From: Rhizobium sullae
GTDB lineage: Bacteria; Pseudomonadota; Alphaproteobacteria; Rhizobiales; Rhizobiaceae
Length of the DNA stretch: 64,000 nucleotides
Reading direction: 5' to 3'
Assembly: GCF_025200715.1 (NCBI RefSeq)
Contig: NZ_CP104145.1
Coordinates: 248,001 to 312,000 of the forward strand
Of this stretch, positions 27,472 through 38,668 are shown one piece after another (position 1 is the first letter of the stretch; the number at the start of each line of letters is the position of its first letter). The notes beneath the pieces are model-generated. The model made no database searches. It saw nothing but the letters and a program-made list of their open reading frames with translations, and was not told the DNA's origin. Made by a program: the position numbers and the translations under genes.

Positions 27472-28135
27472 GGGCTCTCGTCTGTTCTGTGATGCTGGGA
27501 AGTGCACGAATTCGAAAACCATGGCTGTGCAGCGCCGGGATGATACGTGAAAGCGCCAAAAGAGTTTGGTCACGCAGACCCGAAAGCCCAACCTCATCGG
27601 GAGGACAGCCGTCGTGCAAAAGCACGATTGCGCCAGGTCGAGCAGTAGAAAGTACTGCATCAACAATCGCGTCGACGCCCGGCCGAGACCAATCTCTCGG
27701 GTCTGACGACCACTGGACGGCCTCAAGTCCGGCGCTCGCTGATTTGGAAAGCACGTCCTCGGTCCAAGCCCCGTAAGGCGCTCGTATATGGCGGACCGCA
27801 GCCTCGGGACACGCCGAGAGAATGGCCTTATTTGCCTCAATTATCTCACGTTCTACTTCGTGAAGTCCGCATGTTGACAGGTCCGGATGAGTCATCGTGT
27901 GATTAGCAACCTCGTGACCTTCCGCCACGATCCGCCGGATGAGTTCCGGCTGCTCTTTCGCATACGCACCGATGACGAAGAACGTCGCCGGCACGCGGTG
28001 TTCAGCCAGGACATCCAATATCTGTGGCGTAGAAAATGGGTTAGGACCGTCGTCAAACGTTAAATAAACGCTGCGATCTTCGGTGCCGCCGGCGCTATTA
28101 ACCGGCACTTCGCGCATATAGTCGAATTGTGTCAT
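27458..28135 (-). CDS. nodB: Chitooligosaccharide deacetylase NodB
   Basis: 225-residue polysaccharide deacetylase (CE4) that removes the N-acetyl group at the non-reducing end. Motifs: [11 protein letters not shown] (catalytic base and metal Asp), [10 protein letters not shown] (metal His pair), RAPYGAW, and IVLLHDG near the C-terminus. The ATG at 28135 overlaps the nodA stop as ATGA. Full length. Confidence 0.97.
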   Translation of the reverse strand: MTQFDYMREVPVNSAGGTEDRSVYLTFDDGPNPFSTPQILDVLAEHRVPATFFVIGAYAKEQPELIRRIVAEGHEVANHTMTHPDLSTCGLHEVEREIIEANKAILSACPEAAVRHIRAPYGAWTEDVLSKSASAGLEAVQWSSDPRDWSRPGVDAIVDAVLSTARPGAIVLLHDGCPPDEVGLSGLRDQTLLALSRIIPALHSHGFRIRALPSITEQTRAHVSA

Positions 28136-28722
28136 AGTACTGGTCCGTTGCGTTCTATCAACGTGCCGGACGGCCACTCGCTCATGGTGCGTCCGATCGG
28201 AATCACTAAGACGAGCAGGTCCTCGATGCGGGTGGGGGGGATGTCGGGACGAAAATCTGGAAGGGTCGACCGGACACTAACCCCAGTCAGCACGCTAACC
28301 ATACCGGTTCGAGCATATTTTTCGACGTGGTTCCGCATGGCGTGCCGAACCGTACCGAAGGCGAAGGGGACGCCAAACTCCTGCAGCGTCGGAAACAATG
28401 CGCTGACCGAATGAGCGATGCCCATTCCCTCCAGATCCGGTCGCACCCCGTACAAACCCAATTCAGCCACGGGGAGATCAGTCTCACCAACCTTTATGAA
28501 ACGGCGCAACAAGCCCATGTGACTTGCTATTCCGCGGGAGTCGTAGCCAATTGCACGTCGTTCCGGCCTCGCGCCGGCCCAACTTCGGCCGCCCTCGAAT
28601 GGTTTCGCGTGGAACACTCCTGACGGCCCATAGGTTTTTTTGAAGAACTCAGAAAGTTCTGAGTGGTCTGACCGTTCCAACTCATTTTCCCAGTATAGTT
28701 TCCACTGTACATTCGAGGGCAT
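28132..28722 (-). CDS. nodA: Nod factor N-acyltransferase NodA
   Basis: 196-residue acyltransferase that adds the fatty acyl chain to the deacetylated chitooligosaccharide. Begins [20 protein letters not shown] and continues with [29 protein letters not shown] and [20 protein letters not shown], all characteristic. First gene of the nodABCIJ operon; about 200 bases separate it from the nod box. Confidence 0.98.
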   Translation of the reverse strand: MPSNVQWKLYWENELERSDHSELSEFFKKTYGPSGVFHAKPFEGGRSWAGARPERRAIGYDSRGIASHMGLLRRFIKVGETDLPVAELGLYGVRPDLEGMGIAHSVSALFPTLQEFGVPFAFGTVRHAMRNHVEKYARTGMVSVLTGVSVRSTLPDFRPDIPPTRIEDLLVLVIPIGRTMSEWPSGTLIERNGPVL

Positions 28723-28922
28723 GCAAGAACTCCAGCTTGTATTTTACCCAACACGATCAAAGCAGTGGTAGGATAAGCGCACGTTACGCCTGGTAAGCGG
28801 ATTGTGACGCCGGTTGACGAGGTCCTCGAGCAGTACGAGCCAGATCAGGGATCATCGTGACTTCTTGTTTCCGCCGACGCCTTGATTTCGCTTGCGTTCG
28901 GGGTTTATAAGCACGCTGCAAC

Positions 28923-28968
28923 ATTAGTAAAATTGATTGTTTGAATGACAATCATCCACACTGCGGAT
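28923..28968 (-). promoter_or_regulatory. nod box upstream of nodA
   Basis: On the minus strand the sequence begins ATCCGCAGTGTGGATG and ends AAACAATCAATTTTACTAAT, matching the conserved nod box blocks (ATCCA, GATG, and AAACAATCRATTTTACCAATC) with few changes. It should bind NodD and drive nodABCIJ leftward. It lies against nodD, so NodD may also control itself here. Confidence 0.95.
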
Positions 28969-28977
28969 CCATTACAC

Positions 28978-29904
28978 ATGCGTTTCAAAGGCCTTGATCT
29001 AAATCTCCTCGTTGCGCTCGACGCTCTGATGACCGAACGCAAGCTCACGGCCGCGGCACGCAGCATCAATCTCAGTCAGCCAGCTATGAGCGCGGCTATC
29101 GCCCGGTTACGCACCTATTTCGGCGATGACCTATTTATAATGCAAGGCCGCGAACTCATTCCAACACCGCGTGCGGAAGCGCTCGCCTCCGCGGTCCGGG
29201 ACACCCTGCTGCAAATTCAGTTCTCGATTATTTCCTTGGAAACGTTCGACCCTGCCCAGTCGGAACGGCGTTTCAGGATCGTCCTTTCCGATTTCATGAC
29301 ACTCGTGTTCTTTGAGAAGGTCGTGCAGCGCGTCGCACGAGAAGCTCCCGCCGTCACCTTCGAGTTGGTTGCCCCTAATGACGAGCCTGCTGAGCTTCTC
29401 CGCCGCGGCGATGTCGATTTTCTAATCCTGCCGGATTTGTTCATGTTGAGTGCGCATCCCAGAGCGAAACTGTTATCCGACACACTCGTGTGCGTCGGCT
29501 GCCCTACCAATGAGCAGCTGTCACGGCAGCTTTCCGTCGAAACATATATGTCGATGGGGCATGTTTCACCCAACTTCGGGCGCACGGTGAAGCCCAGCAT
29601 CGACGAGTGGTTACTGGTGGAGCACGGTCTCAAGAGGCGCATCGAACTCGTCGTGCCGGGCTTTACCTTAATCCCGCAGTTGCTATCACGCACCGACCGC
29701 ATAGCGGTGTTGCCGTTGCGTCTTGCCAATCATTTCGCAAAAACGACACCCCTGCGGATCGTAGAACTTCCGGTGCCAGTTCCTCCAATCACCGAGGCTG
29801 TCCAATGGCCCACCCTCTACAACGGTGATCCAGCAAGCATCTGGATGCGGGAGTTACTGGTAGAGGAAGGGACCCGCATGGAATCCCAGTCGGAAAACTC
29901 TTAG
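28978..29904 (+). CDS. nodD: LysR-type nodulation activator NodD
   Basis: 308-residue flavonoid-responsive regulator. The helix-turn-helix occupies about residues 1-65 ([38 protein letters not shown]), with a LysR substrate-binding domain after it. The ATG at 28978 gives the conserved [11 protein letters not shown] start; an earlier in-frame ATG at 28945 lies inside the nod box and is unlikely. Divergent from nodA, with the nod box ending 9 bases before the start codon. Complete. Confidence 0.97.
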   Translation: MRFKGLDLNLLVALDALMTERKLTAAARSINLSQPAMSAAIARLRTYFGDDLFIMQGRELIPTPRAEALASAVRDTLLQIQFSIISLETFDPAQSERRFRIVLSDFMTLVFFEKVVQRVAREAPAVTFELVAPNDEPAELLRRGDVDFLILPDLFMLSAHPRAKLLSDTLVCVGCPTNEQLSRQLSVETYMSMGHVSPNFGRTVKPSIDEWLLVEHGLKRRIELVVPGFTLIPQLLSRTDRIAVLPLRLANHFAKTTPLRIVELPVPVPPITEAVQWPTLYNGDPASIWMRELLVEEGTRMESQSENS

Positions 29905-30186
29905 ACTTACAAAATGGAATCGCCTGCGTTGATGTGTGAACTGCATAGTGCCAGTGGGTGAAACAGCATGCATTTGAAAGGGAATGCCAAAACACTGCAT
30001 TGCCTGCTCAGACACGCACCAGGATCGCGAAAACAGAGATGCTCGATGAGTTGCTGACTTCCTGAATTGAGCCAGGTAATCTAGACTAAATGTTCGCCTG
30101 GGACCGGGGTGACCCGTCTCACAATATGCATGTATCGAGGGTTGCGAGAGCGATCCTCTCGTAGAGCCTCATGCATAGGAGACGGG
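29905..30186. other. Gap between nodD and IS6 copy 2
   Basis: About 280 bases without a gene. The last 20 bases (30167-30186, CCTCATGCATAGGAGACGGG) are identical to the leader of the IS110 transposase at 69-88, just before its ATG. IS6 copy 2 probably inserted at the front of another IS110 copy that was then lost. Confidence 0.6.
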
Positions 30187-30993
30187 GGTGATGTCACGTT
30201 GTCAGCGGCTTAACGGTTGTCTGGTAATGGGTTGGGATGAACAGTCCGACCGTAAGCTACAAGAACCACCGCTTTCCACCGCAGATCATCGCGCGTGCGG
30301 TCTGGCTGTATTTTCGGTTCCCTTTGAGCCTGAGGATGGTCGATGAGATGCTGCTGGAGCGCGGTATCGTCGTCTCCCATGAGACGATCCGGAGATGGGG
30401 TCGCAAATTCGGAACGGCTTATGCCAGGCAGTTGTGCAGAAAGAGGCCTTCGCGAAAGGATATCTGGCATCTGGACGAGGTGGTGATTTCCATCGGCGGC
30501 CGCAAACATTGGCTCTGGCGTGCCGTTGACCAAGACGGTTACGTTCTCGACGAGATCGTTCAAGCCCGCCGCGATACCCAAGCCGCCAGGCGATTGCTGG
30601 TCAGGCTGCTGAAGAAGCAAGGCCTGACGCCGAAGCGGATCGTCACCGACAAATTGCGCTCATATGGTGCTGCAAGACGGGAGGTGATGCCCGCCGTCGA
30701 ACATCGATCGCACAAGGGCCTGAACAACCGGGCCGAGAATTCTCACGTGCCGCTTCGAAAACGGGAGCGGATGATGCAGGGATTTCGATCCGTCGGCGGC
30801 TTGCAACGGTTCATATCGATCTTTTCGGCACTCCGAAATCTCTTCGTCCCCCCGCACCAGAAAAACTCAGCCCTCGCCATCCACATCCATCGGATCCGCG
30901 CAAGGGCGCAGTGGAAAGCCGTGACCGGCGCAACCGCCTGACGTCTCACACAAGCGCCTTGTTCCGACCTTGATCAAACAACGTGACATCGCC
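30187..30993 (+). mobile_element. IS6-family element, copy 2
   Basis: 807 bp, inverted relative to copies 1 and 3. Ends GGTGATGTCACGTTGT (left) and complement of GGCGATGTCACGTTGT (right). Flanking octamers GAGACGGG and ATCACAGC do not match each other. It separates the nod block from the nif block. Confidence 0.93.
30237..30941 (+). CDS. IS6-family transposase, copy 2
   Basis: 234 residues, intact, same DDE residues as copy 1 (DIWHLDEVVI, IVTDKLRSYG, NNRAENSH). Distinguishing residues: Thr5, Asp in MVDEM, and Arg in RIRARAQW. Confidence 0.95.
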   Translation: MNSPTVSYKNHRFPPQIIARAVWLYFRFPLSLRMVDEMLLERGIVVSHETIRRWGRKFGTAYARQLCRKRPSRKDIWHLDEVVISIGGRKHWLWRAVDQDGYVLDEIVQARRDTQAARRLLVRLLKKQGLTPKRIVTDKLRSYGAARREVMPAVEHRSHKGLNNRAENSHVPLRKRERMMQGFRSVGGLQRFISIFSALRNLFVPPHQKNSALAIHIHRIRARAQWKAVTGATA

Positions 30994-31401
30994 ATCACAG
31001 CCGCTCCAAGATGGTCCCCAATGAACCTGCGACGGTCCCTGCGCGACCTGAAAATCGGCACTATCCCAGCAATTTCCTGAAATTGCGCATGAAGTGCCGG
31101 TCACTGTCTTAAATAATACCTGTCACATCCCCAACACTCTGACGCAATATCACCGCGATTGAAAGATGAAGCAGCTCACAACTCGACAAGCAGGCCGTCG
31201 AGATTTCAGTCCAACTGCCTCAACTGTCACACTCGGCCCATTGAGGCTTGGCCTAACGAATAGAATCTTCGAACTGCCATCTGAAAAACTGCATTTCATA
31301 AACGGAGGCGCCCCCCCGATCTGAGGCTAGCGCCCTAAGACCAGCACGAATTTGTTGCCGTTCTGACTCGGACAACCAACTCATGACACCGTCGTCACCT
31401 T
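30994..31401. other. Long leader region upstream of nifH
   Basis: About 400 bases without a supported gene between IS6 copy 2 and the NifA site. A minus-strand frame (31253-31672) is not credible: it crosses the nifH promoter and start. The region holds one extra NifA-type site at 31121-31136. Confidence 0.5.
31121..31136 (+). promoter_or_regulatory. Possible distal NifA site (TGT-N10-ACA)
   Basis: TGTCACATCCCCAACA fits TGT-N10-ACA exactly, but it lies about 385 bases upstream of the -24 element, far for a NifA site, and could be chance. Confidence 0.3.
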
Positions 31402-31417
31402 TGTCGGGTCTTTGACA
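31402..31417 (+). promoter_or_regulatory. NifA upstream activator sequence for nifH
   Basis: TGTCGGGTCTTTGACA matches TGT-N10-ACA. It is about 90 bases upstream of the -24 element, the typical distance for NifA acting on a rhizobial nifH promoter. Confidence 0.85.
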
Positions 31418-31456
31418 ACGCTGTATTTCCTTAAGCGGCGCCCTTTTGCCGTCTAA

Positions 31457-32500
<1,044 letters not shown>

Positions 32501-32515
32501 CAGGCATGCCGACAA

Positions 32516-32548
32516 GAATGGCGCGCAGCTTTATGCAGCGCGCCATTC
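32516..32548 (+). promoter_or_regulatory. Intergenic hairpin nifH-nifD
   Basis: A perfect 11-bp stem GAATGGCGCGC/GCGCGCCATTC with an 11-base loop, 16 bases after the nifH stop, without a following U-run. Such structures can stabilise nifH mRNA or partly stop read-through, giving more NifH than NifDK. Confidence 0.75.
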
Positions 32549-32609
32549 CACGCACCAATGCCTCGTTGATGAGGCTTCATCCGAACCTTTAAAAAAGGGG
32601 ACAGGCCCA

Positions 32610-34112
32610 ATGAGCCTCGACTACGAGAATAACAGTGATTTCCACGCGAAGCTAATCGAGGACGTACTATCGCAGTATCCCGACAAGGCGGCGAAGCGCC
32701 GCAGTAAGCACCTCGGTGTCGCAACGGGCGGAGAGGGATCCAGCGAGGGCGCGAACGCGGTTTCCGAATGCGACGTGAAGTCGAACATTAAGTCCGTTCC
32801 AGGCGTGATGACGATCCGCGGCTGCGCCTATGCCGGCTCAAAAGGCGTCGTTTGGGGACCGATTAAGGATATGGTTCACATCTCGCATGGGCCGGTCGGT
32901 TGCGGCCAATATTCCTGGTCACAGCGCCGCAACTACTACGTCGGCCTGACGGGCGTCGACACTTTCGTGACAATGCAGTTCACCTCAGACTTCCAAGAGA
33001 AGGACATCGTTTTCGGTGGCGACAAAAAGCTGGAGAAGGTCATCGATGAGATCGAGGAACTGTTTCCGCTTAATAACGGCGTCACCTTGCAGTCGGAATG
33101 CCCAATCGGCCTGATTGGCGACGACATCGAGGCTGTCTCGCGAAAGAAAGCAAAGGAGCACAACAAAACCATTGTGCCCGTGCGCTGTGAGGGCTTCCGC
33201 GGTGTGTCGCAATCGCTCGGCCATCACATCGCCAACGATGCGATCCGCGATTGGGTCTTCGACAAGAAGCACGTGGAATTCGAGTCCAGTCCCTTCGACG
33301 TTAATGTGATAGGTGATTACAACATCGGCGGCGATGCATGGGCCTCCCGCATTCTGCTCGAGGAGGTCGGGCTGCGTGTGGTCGGCAATTGGTCCGGGGA
33401 TGCCACGCTGGCCGAAGTCGAGCGCGCACCGAAGGCCAAGCTCAACCTCATTCACTGCTACCGGTCGATGAATTACATCTCTCGGCACATGGAGGAAAAA
33501 TACGGCATCCCCTGGATGGAGTATAATTTTTTCGGTCCGTCCCAGATCGAAGCCTCTTTGCGCAGCATCGCCAAGCATTTTGGGCCGGAGATCGAGGATC
33601 GGACTGAGAAGGTCATCGCCAAGTACCAGCCCTTCGTCCAGGCTGTGACGGAGAAGTACCAGCCGCGCTTGGATGGCAAAAGGGTGATGCTTTACGTCGG
33701 CGGATTGCGCCCCCGTCACGTCATCACTGCCTATGAGGACCTCGGCATGGAGATCGTCGGCACCGGCTACGAATTCGGCCACGGCGACGACTATCAGCGC
33801 ACCGGTCACTATGTCAAAAAGGGCACGCTGATCTACGACGATGTGACCGGTTACGAACTGGAGAAGTTCATCGAGGGGATTCGCCCCGACCTCGTCGGTT
33901 CAGGCATCAAGGAGAAATACCCGGTACAGAAGATGGGCATTCCGTTCCGTCAGATGCACTCCTGGGATTATTCCGGCCCTTATCACGGCTATGACGGCTT
34001 CGCCATCTTCGCCCGTGACATGGATCTCGCCATCAACAATCCGGTCTGGGGTCTCTACGACGCGCCTTGGAAAAAAACGGCGGCGCCTGCAACGGCAGTT
34101 GCAGCCGAATGA
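32610..34112 (+). CDS. nifD: Nitrogenase molybdenum-iron protein alpha chain
   Basis: 500 residues. P-cluster ligands Cys72 (IRGCAYAG), Cys98 (GPVGCGQYS) and Cys164 ([12 protein letters not shown]). FeMo-cofactor ligands lie in [10 protein letters not shown] (Cys) and the [15 protein letters not shown] region (His). The ATG at 32610 ([12 protein letters not shown]) follows a purine-rich AAAAAAGGGG stretch; the longer ORF from 32454 overlaps nifH and is rejected. Confidence 0.99.
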   Translation: MSLDYENNSDFHAKLIEDVLSQYPDKAAKRRSKHLGVATGGEGSSEGANAVSECDVKSNIKSVPGVMTIRGCAYAGSKGVVWGPIKDMVHISHGPVGCGQYSWSQRRNYYVGLTGVDTFVTMQFTSDFQEKDIVFGGDKKLEKVIDEIEELFPLNNGVTLQSECPIGLIGDDIEAVSRKKAKEHNKTIVPVRCEGFRGVSQSLGHHIANDAIRDWVFDKKHVEFESSPFDVNVIGDYNIGGDAWASRILLEEVGLRVVGNWSGDATLAEVERAPKAKLNLIHCYRSMNYISRHMEEKYGIPWMEYNFFGPSQIEASLRSIAKHFGPEIEDRTEKVIAKYQPFVQAVTEKYQPRLDGKRVMLYVGGLRPRHVITAYEDLGMEIVGTGYEFGHGDDYQRTGHYVKKGTLIYDDVTGYELEKFIEGIRPDLVGSGIKEKYPVQKMGIPFRQMHSWDYSGPYHGYDGFAIFARDMDLAINNPVWGLYDAPWKKTAAPATAVAAE

Positions 34113-34119
34113 GAGCCCG

Positions 34120-34148
34120 GTCTCTCGCGGCAAACCGTCGCGGGAGAC
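34120..34148 (+). promoter_or_regulatory. Intergenic hairpin nifD-nifK
   Basis: GTCTCTCGCG pairs with CGCGGGAGAC (10 bp, one U-G pair) around a 9-base loop, 7 bases after the nifD stop. Confidence 0.65.
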
Positions 34149-34212
34149 TTGAAAAATCTCGAAGGTTTCTCTCTCGCCGCAAGTCGCGGCCAGATTTAAA
34201 GAGGTGACTACT

Positions 34213-35754
34213 ATGCCGCAATCGGCCGAAAAAGTTCTCGATCACGCTCCTCTATTCCGCGAGCCGGAATACAGGCAAATGCTTGCCGAGAAAAAGCTGA
34301 ATTTCGAATGCCCACACCCGGACCAGGTTGTTTCGGAGCAACGCGAGTTCACCAAGACCTGGGAATATCGCGAAAAAAACCTAGCCCGCGAAGCGCTTGT
34401 CGTGAACCCGGCCAAGGCCTGCCAGCCGCTCGGCGCAGTTTTCGCGGCCGCCGGATTTGAGCGGACGATGTCATTTGTCCATGGCAGTCAGGGCTGCGTT
34501 GCCTACTATCGATCACACCTGTCGCGCCATTTCAAGGAGCCGTCATCTGCGGTCTCATCTTCGATGACAGAAGATGCGGCTGTGTTTGGCGGCCTAAAGA
34601 ATATGGTCGACGGTCTCGCCAATACTTATAAGCTCTACGACCCGAAGATGATCGCGGTCTCGACCACCTGTATGGCAGAGGTCATCGGCGATGACCTGCA
34701 CGGGTTTATTGAAAATGCAAAAAATGAGGGCTCCGTCCCGCGCGATTTCGACGTGCCTTTCGCCCATACGCCAGCCTTCGTCGGCAGCCATGTCGATGGC
34801 TATGACAGCATGGTAAAAGGCGTGCTCGAGAATTTCTGGAAGGGCACGGCGCGCACGCAAGTCGCTGCTTGCATCAACATCATTCCGGGCTTCGACGGCT
34901 TCTGCGTTGGCAACAATCGCGAATTAAAGCGTCTGCTCGATATGATGCGGGTGACCTACGTGTTCATCCAGGACGCCGCCGACCAATTCGATACGCCTTC
35001 CGACGGTGAGTTCCGTATGTACGACGGAGGAACCAAGATCGAGGACGTGAAGGCGGCTCTGAACTCGGAGGCGACATTGTCGTTGCAGCACTACAATACG
35101 CGCAAGACGCTGGAATATTGCAACGAGGTCGGACAGGCGACAGCCTCCTTTCATTACCCGCTCGGCGTTACGGCGACCGACGAATTGCTGATGAAGATAT
35201 CGGAGATTTCCAAAAGAGAAATTCCTGAGGCAATCCGACTGGAACGCGGAAGATTGATCGATGCAATGGCCGACAGCCAGTCCTGGTTACATGGCAAAAA
35301 GTACGCGATCTACGGCGATCCGGACTTCGTTTACGCCATGGCCCGGTTCATCATGGAGACCGGTGGCGAGCCAACACACTGCCTCGCCACAAACGGCACC
35401 TCAGCCTGGGAGACCGAGATGAAGGAGCTCTTCGCATCCTCGCCCTTCGGCAAGGATGCGCAGGTGTGGGCGGGCAAAGATCTTTGGGCAATGCGCTCAC
35501 TACTTTTGACCGAGCCGGTGGATCTCTTGATTGGCAATTCCTATGGCAAGTATCTTGAGCGCGACACCGGCACGCCCCTGGTTCGGCTGATGTTTCCGAT
35601 CTTTGACAGGCACCACCACCACCGCTTCCCCCTCATGGGCTATCAAGGTGGGCTACGTGTCCTAACGGCCATCCTCGACAAGATCTTTGACAAGCTCGAT
35701 TGCGAGACGATGCAGCCGGGTGTGACAGATTATTCGTACGACCTCACTCGCTAA
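34213..35754 (+). CDS. nifK: Nitrogenase molybdenum-iron protein beta chain
   Basis: 513 residues. P-cluster Cys ligands in [24 protein letters not shown] and [12 protein letters not shown] are present. The C-terminal part ([20 protein letters not shown]) is typical. ATG at 34213 preceded by GAGGTG; an in-frame GTG at 34204 is less likely. Forms the alpha2beta2 MoFe protein with NifD. Confidence 0.99.
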   Translation: MPQSAEKVLDHAPLFREPEYRQMLAEKKLNFECPHPDQVVSEQREFTKTWEYREKNLAREALVVNPAKACQPLGAVFAAAGFERTMSFVHGSQGCVAYYRSHLSRHFKEPSSAVSSSMTEDAAVFGGLKNMVDGLANTYKLYDPKMIAVSTTCMAEVIGDDLHGFIENAKNEGSVPRDFDVPFAHTPAFVGSHVDGYDSMVKGVLENFWKGTARTQVAACINIIPGFDGFCVGNNRELKRLLDMMRVTYVFIQDAADQFDTPSDGEFRMYDGGTKIEDVKAALNSEATLSLQHYNTRKTLEYCNEVGQATASFHYPLGVTATDELLMKISEISKREIPEAIRLERGRLIDAMADSQSWLHGKKYAIYGDPDFVYAMARFIMETGGEPTHCLATNGTSAWETEMKELFASSPFGKDAQVWAGKDLWAMRSLLLTEPVDLLIGNSYGKYLERDTGTPLVRLMFPIFDRHHHHRFPLMGYQGGLRVLTAILDKIFDKLDCETMQPGVTDYSYDLTR

Positions 35755-35761
35755 GAGCGGC

Positions 35762-35779
35762 GGCCGGCTTAGGCCGGCC
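35762..35779 (+). promoter_or_regulatory. Intergenic hairpin nifK-nifE
   Basis: GGCCGGC/GCCGGCC stem (7 bp, all G-C) with a TTAG loop, 8 bases past the nifK stop. No U-run, so an mRNA processing or stability element is more likely than a full terminator. Confidence 0.6.
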
Positions 35780-35809
35780 ATCTCCCAATCGAACCTGAAG
35801 GCCAACGCA

Positions 35810-37276
35810 ATGTCCCCGCACACCCTCAAAATCCAAGATGCGTTCGACGAGCCTGCCTGCGAGAGAAATCGCAACAAGGACCCCAAGGCGCGCAAAAAGG
35901 GCTGCTCCAAGCCGTTGATCCCCGGAGCGACAGCCGGTGGTTGCTCCTTCGACGGGGCCAAGATCGTGCTGCAGCCGATCACTGACGTCGCGCATCTGAT
36001 CCATGCGCCGCTCGCCTGCGAAGGCAATTCCTGGGATAATCGCGGCGCTGCGTCTTCTGGTCCCACGCTTTGGCGCACAAGCTTCACCACTGATCTTACC
36101 GAACTCGACATAGTGATGGGGCACAGCGAGCGGAAGCTCTTCAAAGCGATCCGCGAGATCAAAGAGGCGTATGCGCCGGCTGCAATCTTTGTCTATGCAA
36201 CCTGCGTTACGGCGATGATCGGCGATGACATCGAGGCGGTTTGCAAGCGCGCGGCGGAAAAGTTCGCCATACCGGTGGTGCCGGTCAATGCGCCGGGGTT
36301 TGCGGGTTCTAAGAACCTCGGTAACAAACTTGCCGGCGAGGTGTTACTCGACCACGTCATAGGTACGGTAGAGCCGGATGACCCAGGCCATCACGACATC
36401 AATATCCTTGGCGAATTCAACCTCTCAGGCGAATTCTGGCTGGTGAAGCCGCTCTTGGACAGGCTTGACATCCGTGTCCGTGCCTGCATTCCGGGCGACG
36501 CGCGCTATCTGCAAGTTGCTTCCGCGCATCGCGCACGTGCAGCTATGATGGTGTGCTCAACCGCCCTGATCAACCTCGCTCGCAAGATGGAGGAGCGCTG
36601 GGACATTCCCTTCTTCGAGGGCTCCTTCTACGGCATCTCCGCCACCTCCGAAGCGCTCCGGCGGATCGCTGAATTGCTCGTAATGAAAGGCGCCGACACC
36701 GAGCTCCTTAATCGCACGGAAGCGCTTGTCGTGGAAGAAGAGGAAAGAGCGTGGAAGAGGCTGGAAGTCTATCGGCCCCGGCTCGAAGGCAAGCGCGTGC
36801 TTCTCAACACTGGAGGCGTGAAATCCTGGTCAGTCGTCCAATCGTTAATGGAAATCGGCATGGAGATCGTCGGCACATCGGTCAAGAAATCGACGGCCGA
36901 TGATAAGGAGCGAATCAAGCAAATTCTAAAGGACGAGAACCACCTGTACGAGTCGGTTGCACCGCGCGAGCTTTACTCGATGTTGTCCGAGCAAAAGGCT
37001 GACATCATGTTGTCGGGCGGTCGCACGCAGTTTATCGCGCTGAAGGCGAAAATGCCTTGGCTCGACATCAATCAGGAGCGACATCACGCTTACGCCGGTT
37101 ATGACGGCATGGTGCAGCTCGCACGCCAGATCGATCTCGCAATCCACAATCCGATCTGGGCGCAGGTGCGCGAACCGGCACCGTGGGAGCAGGCCATGAC
37201 CACCGAGGAGAAGTTGGAAGACAGAACAGCAAGTGCATCAAATTTTGCCGGCGAAACCGCCGGTGATGACTGTTGA
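35810..37276 (+). CDS. nifE: FeMo-cofactor scaffold protein NifE
   Basis: 488-residue NifD paralogue that with NifN forms the scaffold on which FeMo-cofactor is finished. Conserved Cys segments: PGATAGGCSFDGAK, HAPLACEGNSWDNRG and VYATCVTAMIGDD. The ATG at 35810 is the first good start after the hairpin. Operon position nifK-nifE-nifN is standard. Confidence 0.98.
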   Translation: MSPHTLKIQDAFDEPACERNRNKDPKARKKGCSKPLIPGATAGGCSFDGAKIVLQPITDVAHLIHAPLACEGNSWDNRGAASSGPTLWRTSFTTDLTELDIVMGHSERKLFKAIREIKEAYAPAAIFVYATCVTAMIGDDIEAVCKRAAEKFAIPVVPVNAPGFAGSKNLGNKLAGEVLLDHVIGTVEPDDPGHHDINILGEFNLSGEFWLVKPLLDRLDIRVRACIPGDARYLQVASAHRARAAMMVCSTALINLARKMEERWDIPFFEGSFYGISATSEALRRIAELLVMKGADTELLNRTEALVVEEEERAWKRLEVYRPRLEGKRVLLNTGGVKSWSVVQSLMEIGMEIVGTSVKKSTADDKERIKQILKDENHLYESVAPRELYSMLSEQKADIMLSGGRTQFIALKAKMPWLDINQERHHAYAGYDGMVQLARQIDLAIHNPIWAQVREPAPWEQAMTTEEKLEDRTASASNFAGETAGDDC

Positions 37277-37285
37277 GGTAATCTT

Positions 37286-38668
37286 ATGGCCCGCATCCTT
37301 CCCCAAACTAAATCGGCGGCGATTAATCCTCTGAAATCGTCTCAGCCGCTGGGCGCTGCCTTCGCCTTTCTTGGCATCAATGGTGCAATGCCTGTGTTCC
37401 ACGGCAGCCAGGGGTGTACCAGCTTTGCGCTGGTGCTGCTCGGAAGACATTTTAAGGAATTGATCCCGCTGCAGACGACGGCGATGGATGAAATTGCAAT
37501 TGTCGTCGGCTGCGCGGATCACCTCGAAGAGGCCATCCTTAATCTCAAGGCCCGCGCAAAGCCCCGGCTGATCGGGATTTGCACGACCGCACTGGTAGAG
37601 ACCCGCGACGAGGATGTCGCTGGGGACCTAGCCACCATCAAACGCACGCGGGCGACAGAACTCACGGGTACGGAAGTGGTGCTCGCCAGGACGCCGGACT
37701 TCGACGGTGCGATAGAAGAGGGGTGGTCCAAAGCTGTTACCGCTATGATCGAGGGAATCACTCGGCCCCGGACGCAGTATCGCGATCCGAGGAAGATCGC
37801 GATACTGCCCGGCTGGAACATAACAGTTGCCGACATAGAGCATCTGCGCGAGACGGCCGAGGGCTTCGGGCTCAAACCGGTGATACTGCCCGATGTGTCC
37901 GGCGCGCTTGATGGCACCATCCCCGACCACTGGATCCCCACAACGTATGGCGGCACGAAAATAGAGGACATCCGCGACCTCGGTGCCGCGATGCAATGCA
38001 TCGCCATCGGCGAGCAGATGCGGCGACCGGCTGAAGCGTTGCAGCGGCTAACCGGCGTACCATACGTGCTGTTCGAGTCGCTCACAGGCCTGAAGAACGC
38101 GGACCAGCTTATCCGGCTGCTTACAGCAATGTCGCGCGAACAAGCGCCTGCCAATGTCCGTCGCAGCCGCATGCAGTTGCAGGATGCCATGCTCGACGGA
38201 CATTTCCATCTGGCTGGCAAGAAGATCGCAATCGCCTCCGAGCCGGATCAGCTCTACCAGTTTGCAGATTTTTTCACTGGCATGGGTGCGGAAATTACAG
38301 CCGCCATCACCACGACAGGGTCTTCAAAAATACTGCAAATAGTTCCAGCGGAGACAGTTCAGGTCGGCGATCTCAGTGACCTGGAACACCTCGCCCCGGG
38401 TGCCGATCTTCTCGTCACGCACTCGCACGGCAGGCAAGCTGCAAAGCGTCTCGACATTCCGCTAATGCGTATTGGCTTTCCGATCTTCGACCGCCTAGGC
38501 AGTCAGCACAAACTTACAATCCTGTATCAGGGGACGCGCGACATGATCTACGAGGTTGCCAACATTTTTCAGGCTAACCAACACACGCCGACTTCGGGCG
38601 CACCTAATCCAATCCGTAGCGGGGAATTGCAAAATGACCTCAACTCGTCGTCTCTCGCTCGTCAATGA
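37286..38668 (+). CDS. nifN: FeMo-cofactor scaffold protein NifN
   Basis: 460-residue NifK paralogue, partner of NifE. N-terminal NPLKSSQPLGAAFAFLGING and HGSQGCTSFALVLLGRHFKE are diagnostic. Starts 9 bases after nifE. Its 3' end overlaps nifX by 35 bases. Confidence 0.98.
   Translation: MARILPQTKSAAINPLKSSQPLGAAFAFLGINGAMPVFHGSQGCTSFALVLLGRHFKELIPLQTTAMDEIAIVVGCADHLEEAILNLKARAKPRLIGICTTALVETRDEDVAGDLATIKRTRATELTGTEVVLARTPDFDGAIEEGWSKAVTAMIEGITRPRTQYRDPRKIAILPGWNITVADIEHLRETAEGFGLKPVILPDVSGALDGTIPDHWIPTTYGGTKIEDIRDLGAAMQCIAIGEQMRRPAEALQRLTGVPYVLFESLTGLKNADQLIRLLTAMSREQAPANVRRSRMQLQDAMLDGHFHLAGKKIAIASEPDQLYQFADFFTGMGAEITAAITTTGSSKILQIVPAETVQVGDLSDLEHLAPGADLLVTHSHGRQAAKRLDIPLMRIGFPIFDRLGSQHKLTILYQGTRDMIYEVANIFQANQHTPTSGAPNPIRSGELQNDLNSSSLARQ

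Noticed and set aside
28945..28977. NodD starting at the ATG at 28945
   Set aside because: The ATG lies within the nod box, has no ribosome site, and all NodD proteins I know start at the [11 protein letters not shown] position.
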